From NCBI GenBank assembly GCA_963855995.1, contig OY979717.1, positions 50,161,744 to 50,225,743 on the forward strand: a DNA stretch of 64,000 nt. Direction: 5' to 3'. Below are positions 55,900 to 64,000 of the stretch, one piece after another. The DNA comes from Muricea muricata. Its lineage: Eukaryota; Cnidaria; Anthozoa; Malacalcyonacea; Plexauridae. The notes beneath the pieces were generated by a model. That model did no database searches. It was not told the DNA's origin and worked only from the letters and a program-made list of their open reading frames with translations. Position 1 is the stretch's first letter, and each line of letters starts with the position of its first letter. Position numbers and translations under genes: made by a program.

Positions 55900-56745
55900 A
55901 CTGATTAGACGAATCCAACTTCTTCCAGGATTTTGAACAGCTTTTTAACATCAACATATTTTTCCACAAGGTTTGGGAATCGACGAAGTTATTGGAATAT
56001 CAGCCTCCAACATTTTCACATTGGTAGAGGCGACTACTTCGTCATCATTTTAAAACGTTTTTATACTGTGTTGAAAAGTAGTGCCGTAATGCAAATATAA
56101 GTCATTCAACCTATCCACACGTTGTAACTTAATAAGATTATCAGAGAAAACTTTTAACATTCGACCTTTCTCATAATGAAGTCAAAAGCGTATGCTGTCT
56201 AGATGTTGCACGAAGTTTGATTGGCTCGGGAAAAATTTCATGCAACATTTTTTCCGTATGCAAGGTCCATTCCAATGACTTGCTGCGATTGTATTTTCAT
56301 GTTTACAAAATGATTCTAATTCTGAACATATCACGCGAATATATCACCTAACACGAACATTCTCAATAATTTACTAGACACAAATGTTTTAGGACTTCCA
56401 ACGTCCAGATTAGATGTTGCATCATATATTTACACACTATTGTGGTGCTTTTACTCAATTATATCTCCACTGTACGTTCTCACTTTTTAAGAATAAGAAT
56501 GCTCTAAAGATGTTGACGTTGGGAGAGACCCACCCTTCTTGGTAGAGCCTAGAGATACGACATGTATGCATTAGACTTTGGTATTAGAAAAGCGCGATAA
56601 TTCATGTCTAGTCAAAACAATCAACGAGCGGGCAGGATTGTGTGAAAAGTACGAAAAGCGTAGGATTATTAAAGTTCAGGGCACTGATTTGAAATAATTT
56701 GACCTGACGAGAGTTGCACGCGACGTTGAACTCATTGGTTGTCGC
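55900..56745. other. Downstream flank of ANKRD54, nothing recognised
   Basis: AT-rich, no supported ORF. Confidence 0.4.
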
Positions 56746-56751
56746 ATTTTC

Positions 56752-56757
56752 TTTATT
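56752..56757 (-). terminator. Possible polyadenylation signal of ANKRD54
   Basis: AATAAA on the minus strand about 245 bp past the stop codon. Confidence 0.4.
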
Positions 56758-56998
56758 CTTGTGGGGCCAGGTTGCTTGTATCATTTCCAAAAAAGTTCAT
56801 AATTTAAGCTTAATTACATGTACCAGTCGGACAATACTAGCCCAAGCTCTGGTACAAGTCCTCTTGTTCCCATTGGCAACCATAGCGTTTTAGATATGAC
56901 TATACACTTGATGCAAATCAAGAGTACAAGTTTATCCAGTGTTACTTGTACCATCATTGTCACCATTATCGCCGTTATCACGAAAACATTTTCTTGAG

Positions 56999-57070
56999 CT
57001 ATCTCTTAAGACCACGCCGTGACAAACTAAGTGATGTGAAACTGGACAACAATCCGTGAATTTCGTCTAC
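56999..57070 (-). CDS. ANKRD54: ANKRD54 exon 4 (C-terminal 23 codons)
   Basis: Acceptor TTTTTATAG|GTAGAC. Encodes VDEIHGLLSSFTSLSL plus a basic end and TAG, matching the family's conserved C-terminus. Confidence 0.88.
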   Translation of the reverse strand, partial: VDEIHGLLSSFTSLSLSRRGLKR

Positions 57071-60000
57071 CTATAAAAACGACATGTGGATGTTATGCAA
57101 TATACATGTGCACATTCCATATCCGATGTTTTTTAAGTGGATAACTAAGGTCCAATACTGTAGCTATTCTAAACATGGATATTAGTAAAATATCTCGTTG
57201 TGACTGGTTAGTTGGTATACGTAAACTGTTGATTTATCCTGAGCTTCAAACCGTCAGAATACCGTGTGAACACCTAACAGTAAGAGTTTCATCACGGTTT
57301 GAAATTAGATTTGGCGGGAAATCGAACCTCCCCATGTTTCCAATCAGTCTACCCCAGTGTTAATCTCTGACGAGTCCCCAAGAAAAATAAAAAAAACTTG
57401 AATCAACATTGGACCTGCATCGTGTGAACGCAACACCAACGCGGAATGCTACAACGCCGGTATTTGTGAACTGTGATTTTCTACCGGCATCGTGTGAACG
57501 AGGTCTAAGCCGTACATGAAGTGTATGCTAACGTCTGACAGTAGCACATATACCTGTTGAATGGACGTGGTTTTCTCCAGTTTGTTACACAGATCATCTA
57601 AATTTTCTTGCTCATCCATTATATGTCCTACTTTTGACAGATATATACTCAACAACTCAACAACCTCCATAACAACAGTCTTGAATGATCTGAGTTTTAA
57701 ATGGGTAATTTCATCTTCTTCGATGAGGCGTAGCCTAGAAAGTGCCAATTGTAAAGGAGATCGACCACATTCATCAAGTGCATTCACGTTTGCACCTAAA
57801 ATCAAATCATTTGATCGTCATAAAATACAGGAGTCGCGGATTTACGAACAATGAATAGCATTATCCATTTAATAGTGACTTTTGAACACGTTCAGTAGCT
57901 GGTAAAAACAATATTAATGTTCAGCATTAATAGGTGAACTTTTGAATTAGGAATATTTATTGGCACAGCTTAAAAAAGCATCCCAAATTCGGCAAAAATG
58001 TGAAGTTTGGTTACAACACATTGTAAAATGTGGAAGATATAGTCCTGTAAAATTTGCCAACTTCGTATATTTTTGTATTATACGCGGAAAAGTGTAATCA
58101 CATTTCGAATTCTGATTACACTTTTCCGCGCATAATACAAAAGTATACAAAATTTGCAAACTTAGCAAGGCTAAATTTTCTAGATTTTACAATATTTTGC
58201 AACGAAACTTCACCATTTTACTAAATTTAGGATGCTCTTTCCAGCTGAGCTAATGAATATCACTAATTTAAAAGTCTGTCTAAAAGGGGAATGGTCTATT
58301 CAAGTCAGTATTTACTCTTATACTATTCTGTGGCACTTTAAAAATCACTATCTGGTGGAGAGCGTTACAACTGGTCCCAGTTGATTTAATAGGTAACTAC
58401 ATTTGATGGGCAAGTAAATATAAATTTAATACAGTATATAATATAAAATAAAGCTGTCTTCATCTTCTAAACATGCAAGCGTAATCAGGATACTTCCTCA
58501 ACGCACAGGAATGAACAGCACATTAATTGGACAGGCTGTCCAAAAACCAGGGTTTGAAACTGGCGATATCCCGATAGCCCGGATATACTATATTTTCGTT
58601 TTGGATACTAAGTATTTCACTTGTATCCCGTGGGATACCACATAATATAAAAAGTCGGGTTAGCCCTTGGTGGAAAGTTTGTCAGTTGCGCCAGAGATCT
58701 CTGGCGTGGCATACAGCCAATGTAATATATTTTAGTACAGAAGAATCACAATCTCTGGCGCAGGAAAAGCGAACTTTCCACAATGGGGGTTAGCTGTAAA
58801 TACCATAAACGATCTCCCCGTATTTCTGCCGCTAAGTTACTAGATAGCACGGGTGCAATTAAATTCTACTTGCTAAGGTACAATCATCGATCATTGGCTT
58901 CGATATTGGCAAGAGTTCGAGTCGCCATTTTTAAGATAAACAGTGTTTCCATATTACAGTATTCCTTGAAGAAAATTTAACTGAAATGAAATTGAAAAAA
59001 AAATGGTGGAAGCACCATTGTGAATGGTGGAGAATTAATCAGCCATGGTGGAGAATTAATCAGCCATGCTTCATGTATGGCTTCATGCCTTCGGCATTGT
59101 GTCAATTTAATAAATAAATGCATATTCATATGCATATGTTCTGCCATAAATATTAATTACACCTGTAGTTTAATATGTAAAAATATTTAATCTAGTTTTA
59201 AATAAATTAATTGTTATACAGTTCTATTTAAAAAAATCAATTTATGGTTGACTTTTAACGACTTGTTATTAATAATATATTGTGTTCCAGCTTCAGCTTT
59301 TGTTAGTCATTAAATAATCAAAAACAACATTGCCATTGGTGTCGTGATTAGGTATAATGTATTATTTAGGTATTTAAAATATGTATGGTTGAAAAATCAG
59401 TGGGATACCAAATATCATGGAAACCAGTATCCAGAACTTGGATATCAAATTTTCTGCAGGATACCAAAGCTTTGAACCCTGGTACCCACTTGGATACTAA
59501 AAAAATTTATGAATTTATGAATTTCAGACTCTGAAAACGGATTATCTTTTAGCAAAAAAGTTCTACATAAAAACTGAACTGGAAGTTTCAAAATATATAT
59601 TGATGGTAATTTCATTCAGTCACAATATACGAGTAATATTATTCACGTCAAGGCTTCGCCATACAATGTTGTAAACAGAGTTGATCAAAATTTGAAAAGG
59701 TTTTTGCCAATTTGGCTTTTCAAGATGCTAAAAATACAATCTGCTGTAACTCAGTTCGGTGATAAAATACAAAATAAAACTTAATCCGAAGAAATACATC
59801 TTGAAAACTCAATACTCGAGTTAAAAACGAGAAACGGTTGATCGAGTTTACATGATGTATTTCATCGGAATATGTTTTATTTTGTATTTTATTTAATTGT
59901 CGTCCGGTCAAGGTTTATCAGTCCGGTAACCAGCCGCACTTCTGTACAAATTTTTTGCATTTTTCATTGATTAACACAGCCAATCTTTTTCAGCTTCGTG

Positions 60001-62559
60001 CAAAATTTGCACGTGTACTCATGATAGCCTGGGCACAAACACTGTCAGTATTAATTGTACTGTAGCTAACGTAACATTAAACATACATGGGCCGGTTGTC
60101 CAAAGTTGGACTGCGCTATCCACCGGCCAGTTATTTTTTCAACTGCCGCAGAAAAGCATAAAAAAGCAACGAAACCACAGAAAGTGAACGCGCAAGAAAG
60201 TGACTTGAAAATGATGAGCTTTAATATAGATTTTACTAGTTACTGAAAAATCTACTACCTGGGGAATAGCGCTATCCATTTTCGTTCATATAATAATCAG
60301 AGTTCATTCTGGATTTTCATTGGTCGAGAACTGTGATCTATTAGAGGAAAGACGCACGCTGACGCCATTTCAGCGACAAGCCAATCACAGCAATTTTAGA
60401 ATTATCGACAGCCAATGGCGTGCTTTGTTTTGTATAGATCATGATCACGTCAAATGGCGTGCTAAAGTCTTTTCGCCGCACTGCAAAGCTTATCTTGGCA
60501 AAGTTTTTCACATTTTTATTATACAAAACAAATAGATAACATTTTGCCGTTGTCTGTTTAGTTATAGATACACGGTAGACATCATAATGTGGTAAGAACA
60601 TCAGTGACCCACTGGCCTAGGCGGCTCGGCAATTTCCCGATTCGTAAACGGTCGTTGCCAACATGAACAGTCGTTGCCAACATTGTATCCCTTCGTTTCC
60701 CTAAGTGTTCCTCACATAAATTACGCTTCATATACAAGCAGTACAAATTTAGTTTTTAACGGTAAACTTTCGATTCGCCGCATTAGCTCAGAGGTCTAGG
60801 TCGTGCGCTCTTGACCTGTTTGTTTCGGGTTCGAGCCCGGTTATGTGCTTTTTTTTATACTTTTTTTTTCTTCTTAATTTTTTCAATACTTTTTTTTCTT
60901 ATATTCTTATATTTTTTTCTCAATTTTAAAAGGGTTATTCTCACTCACTGGGACTGTATCTACTTCACCAAATTTAGCTAACCGCGCGAGCCCGAAGGGC
61001 GAGTAAGGCTTAAGCTCCCTCTCCGCCCGGGAGGTACCGCACCCTTGTGTAATTTATGTGAGGAACACATAGGGAAACGAAGGGATACAATGTTGGCAAC
61101 GACTGTTCATGTTGGCAACGACCGTTTACGAATAGGAAAATTGCGGCGGCTCGTGGGCCACTTTTTTGTTCTTACCACACTATGACGTCCTACCGTGTAT
61201 CTATAACTGAACAGACAACGGCAAAATGTTATCTATTTGTTAAACAACAGACCCTTATAATGATAATGATGGAGGAAACTGAGGAAAGAAGCTGAGGAAA
61301 CTAGGTTATCAACATACCATGTTCAGCTAGCATTGTAACAATCTTGATATGACTTGCACATGCTGCTAAATGCAATGGAGTATTTCCATTCACATCATGT
61401 AGGTTTGGATTGGCTCCGTGGCTCAACAGCGTACGAACGATCACTGCATCGCCTTTAGCGGCAGCGAAATGAAGCGCTGTACGTTTCTTTGAATCAGCAC
61501 ACGAGACAGAAACTCCTTCACCGATCAGTCTTTGTACCATTTCAAAGTTTCCATTGTTAGCCGCTTCTCGAAATCTTTTCTCACCAAGAAAATTAAGCCC
61601 AACACAAGTTCGAAGCACCTGTGAAGGTGTAGAAGGGAATCATGTAAAGCGAAATTTATTTGGCTTGTCAACAGAGTTTTTTGATGGAATTGTTTGTACC
61701 GTAAAAACGGCCAAGTGAACTCAATCTTACGAAATCAATCTTCTCATCAAAATATTCGATACAAACAGTTAAATTTTTTTTTATTTAGCTTTGCCACAAG
61801 GGCAGGGTCACCACAACAGCGTGAGCCAATTACTGTGGGCCCGTAGTACCTATCCCACCCTGTCAACTTTCCCTGTGGGAGGAAACCGGAGTCCCCGGAG
61901 AAAACCCACGACTTTCGGCAGGGCGTTGACTTTACTCTTTTCACATGAGGACTGGGTTCGAGTTTACCTTACCGGGGATCGAACTCGGAACCTTAGAGGT
62001 GAAAGGCGAGTGGTCTGACCACTACACCACCGAAGCCTCAATAAAATGAGTTTGTTCGAGGTAAATTTGACATGGATAGAAATTATTTTTTCATTTGATA
62101 ACCTTAGAATTAAGAAAACATGCCTGGAAATTACTTCACAACATAAGGAAACGACGCAGTATATTAATAGTCGTATACAATGACAATGAGCTTAATACCC
62201 CCACTATTTAAACTACGTTTAGCCATCAGCCACTTCAAATCCCTTACAGTTCCTCTCTGCAGTTCTCTTAAACACAATCTCCAAAGCAGATCCAAGTGAA
62301 ATCCCTAAAAAACTTTGATTGTAACATTTTATAAAAAAATCACATTGATTACCTTAGAATGTCGTCTTGACCTCAGTCGAGCTGATTTCATTTTAGTTTT
62401 ATGTTCTGTTTGCTCACTTTCAGCTGGAAAGGCTTGGTAGCCGATCCCAAATTCATCAGGAACAACATTGTTGAACTCAATCCCAGCAGGAGCCTCTGGT
62501 GACCAATTGAGATTAAATGTGGATTGTCCTTCATTTGACTCTATACCACCGTCAGCCAT
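56999..62559 (-). CDS. ANKRD54: ANKRD54 orthologue, four coding exons
   Basis: The exons are 62559-62353, 61618-61318, 57795-57554 and 57070-56999, each with GT/AG borders and matching phases (0, 1, 0). The protein is about 273 aa (human about 300). A basic stretch (KMKSARLRSRR) precedes ankyrin repeats: FREAANNGNFEMVQRLI, RTALHFAAAKGDAVIV, GNTPLHLAACASHIKIV and the spliced HG|ANVNALDECGRSPLQLA. The C-terminal LDDLCNKLEKTTS and DEIHGLLSSFTSLSL blocks match the vertebrate ANKRD54 tail, which decides the identification. The family is a nucleocytoplasmic ankyrin adaptor known in mammals to bind Lyn and related kinases. The start is ATG 62559: upstream is only a GTG. The gene appears intact. Confidence 0.9.
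57554..57795 (-). CDS. ANKRD54: ANKRD54 exon 3
   Basis: Acceptor TTTTAG|GTGC; completes a Gly codon with exon 2, then the last ankyrin repeat and the helical LDDLCNKLE region. Donor CAG|GTATAT, phase 0. Confidence 0.9.
57962..58257. mobile_element. Hairpin MITE-like element in ANKRD54 intron 2
   Basis: Arms of about 140 bp with a strong inner stem (ATACGCGGAAAAGTGTAATC / GATTACACTTTTCCGCGCAT). Outer parts are diverged. Confidence 0.7.
58550..59480. mobile_element. Diverged TIR element in ANKRD54 intron 2
   Basis: CCAGGGTTTGAAACTGGCGA faces CAAAGCTTTGAACCCTGG, with GATATCC and GGGATACCA motifs in both ends. A smaller hairpin (58672-58785, GCGCCAGAGAT / ATCTCTGGCGC) lies inside. TSD not found. 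Confidence 0.5.
59762..59890. repeat. Short hairpin in ANKRD54 intron 2
   Basis: AAAATACAAAATAAAAC faces GTTTTATTTTGTATTTT, with AAATACATC/GATGTATTT and AACTCGAT/ATCGAGTT inside. Confidence 0.6.
60528..61246. mobile_element. Foldback element with ~200-bp arms and a tRNA-like core
   Basis: Arms about 60528-60725 and 61035-61246 share ACAAATAGATAACATTTTGC, ACACGGTAG, GTGGTAAGAAC and a doubled CGTTGCCAACATGAACAG motif. The core holds a tRNA-like sequence and T-rich tracts. It lies in ANKRD54 intron 2. Confidence 0.8.
60777..60848 (+). tRNA. tRNA-like sequence (pseudogene or SINE-type promoter)
   Basis: A 72-nt stretch has an A box TTAGCTCAGAGG and B box GGGTTCGAGCCC with correct spacing. The anticodon stem does not pair and the acceptor stem is weak. 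The loop CTCTTGA hints at a Lys(CTT) origin. Followed by T-rich runs. Probably not a functional tRNA. Confidence 0.45.
61318..61618 (-). CDS. ANKRD54: ANKRD54 exon 2 (ankyrin repeats 1-3)
   Basis: Acceptor CACAG|GTG at 61619-61620; donor CATG|GTATGT, phase 1. Encodes most of the ankyrin surface. Confidence 0.9.
61770..62040 (-). mobile_element. tRNA-derived SINE with conserved central domain
   Basis: The minus-strand head has an A box (TGGTGTAGTGG) and B box (GGTTCCGAGTTCGATCCC), as in a tRNA 5' region. A central block GGGTTTTCTCCGGGGACTCC followed by GGTTTCCTCCCAC resembles the core domain shared by MetaSINE-type families. The 3' end is AAATAAAAAAAA. It lies in ANKRD54 intron 1, same strand as the gene. 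Confidence 0.8.
62353..62559 (-). CDS. ANKRD54: ANKRD54 exon 1
   Basis: 69 codons, acidic then basic; ends HSK at AAG|GTAATC, phase 0. Confidence 0.85.
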
Positions 62560-64000
62560 TTTGCTGTGCACATAATTAATTCATTATTTTATCACTGCTT
62601 TACAAAAGCTATTGAGGAGCAGGACTTCTCATTTTGACAATATTGTGCATTTGGAGCAGGAGTAAATAAATTTGATGCAGGAGTATATCAATGAGGTACA
62701 TGAGCAGAAATAAAGCAATGTAAAAAGCAACATGAATTAAGCAAATTGTTCAATCAGCCCTTCAAATGCCAACACTCCCCTATAACCAGGAAATCTGTCT
62801 GAGGGTTAGCGCAAGTTACTAAGTGGTTTAATTTATAGGAATCCTACAAGATTTTGCAGAACATTACACACAGAAATGCCAAGCGGCAATTAGAAAATAA
62901 GAGAAGTTGATAAATATACTGCAAGTACAACTGACAGTGAACAGGAATAGTATTTGTTGATCAGCAGTAAAAGAAACAAGAACGATAAGGTGTGTAATAC
63001 AGAACCAATTGCAATCAATTCAGTGTTAAAATAACACCTTGTTATGGAATGAACTTCCATCTAAAACAAGGTATTATTGAGTGCTGATCATGTAGGTCAC
63101 TGAAATGGCACATCAGCTTCCATAGAATTACATGTAACAGACCTGCTTTGATTGTCAAACAACAATAAAGCAGTGACCAGCAAGGATCTAAAGCAACCTG
63201 ACAAATAATACCAAGGAAAGTACATGCAATCTACTGCTGGTACTAAAACAACCTCTACCATAAAACAGCCTATAGATACATAAGAATTAATTGTAGATCA
63301 TTTCTTTCGTTTAGCAACAGTGACAATGAAGTTTAAATATATAGTTACGGTAAATTAGTATTATCTAAGAACTGTAGCATCAGTATCCCATTATTATTAG
63401 GTATATATCTAGTAGAGCTAGTATTTTACAGTATGTTGACCAAATATATATCGGTACCAATGCCAGTCTTAGGGTCTTTCTACATGAGCTGGGATGAGAT
63501 TTAACTGGCCATGTAAAGTAAAATCATTTTCAATAAGACAATGTATTAAAGCTGGACATATTGTGTAAACTGGCTAGCCCGACAAAGCAGGCTTATGTAA
63601 TGCACCCATCAATTCTTAATTCCTTTAACCATCCCCTTCCCCTCCTTATAGATCTTCCTGATAATTCCCAACCCCTGGGAATTAAAAAAATCGAAATCAA
63701 AATTGGAACTGCAGAAAGACTAGAAATTAATAAGTTTAATGCACACAAAAATATTTGTAATGTGAACAAAGGCTCTAGTCTGGTCTGATCTCAATCTCTT
63801 TTTTGTTTTATAATTTACACATTTCACCAATTCGTCGTTAAAATCTTTTAAACAGAGAATAATAAATGGGTGTACGGAAATACCAGACTTATTTGAGTGT
63901 TGAACATGATATCTCATGAGTGAGCACAGCAAACAAGCAAAATATCAATTCAACATGAGAAATAAATCTGATATTTTCAAGCGGCAAGCACCAAATGAAT
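62560..64000. other. 5' flank of ANKRD54, nothing further recognised
   Basis: AT-rich, no convincing ORF or element. A short ORF at 63561-63788 resembles nothing known. Confidence 0.4.

Noticed and set aside
57449..57554. Read-through end of ANKRD54 exon 3 as the natural C-terminus
   Set aside because: The GTATAT donor joined to the 57070 exon yields the conserved family tail; the read-through does not.
60777..60848. Functional tRNA gene
   Set aside because: The anticodon stem does not pair and the acceptor stem is poor.
49195..62559. One ankyrin-kinase fusion gene spanning both minus-strand loci
   Set aside because: The ankyrin gene ends with its own conserved C-terminus and stop at 56999, so the kinase exon is separate.

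Overview
This window is nuclear DNA from an animal. It is AT-rich, its genes have spliceosomal introns with GT/AG borders, and it is crowded with eukaryotic transposons. It carries an ANKRD54 orthologue, a cytosolic-type sulfotransferase, a kinase exon, Penelope-like and jockey/CR1-type retroelement pieces, Tc1-like elements, hAT-type MITEs and a tRNA-derived SINE. The style of the TE proteins, the kinase and the membrane protein suggests a cnidarian or another marine invertebrate, but the lineage cannot be fixed from sequence alone. Nothing bacterial was seen.

Layout. 1-9.57 kb: a 57-bp minisatellite, a 1.9-kb element with 380-bp TIRs, an intronless sulfotransferase gene (4491-5405), a foldback element, two hAT MITEs, a MULE-like element and a dead non-LTR fragment. 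9.57-43.40 kb: one nested complex flanked by the 7-bp direct repeat GTTTATA (9571-9577 and 43395-43401). Its backbone is a giant inverted-repeat element (two arms around about 19.0-19.4 kb) carrying zf-GRF and family-B DNA polymerase fragments in 894-bp tandem units. A Penelope-like element sits in its left arm. Tc1-like elements have entered a TA at each of its tips: one copy on the left (9582-12853) and a head-to-tail array of six copies on the right (24200-43390).

43.4-64 kb: a motif cluster, hairpin elements, an intronless polytopic membrane-protein gene (44682-46202), a Penelope remnant, a 2.2-kb foldback, a kinase 5' exon with one frameshift (49863-49195, minus), degenerate repeats, another foldback of the giant element's family (53781-54567), and a four-exon ANKRD54 orthologue on the minus strand (62559-56999) with several elements in its introns.

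How it fits together. Host genes are few and show no common pathway. The main biology is transposon nesting. Taking out the Tc1 insertions restores matching CCTAGG tips and a 7-bp target duplication on the giant element. Two small foldbacks elsewhere in the window share its terminal sequence and TSD length. No intact transposase, polymerase or reverse transcriptase is left, so the large amplification is either old, driven in trans, or caused by recombination.
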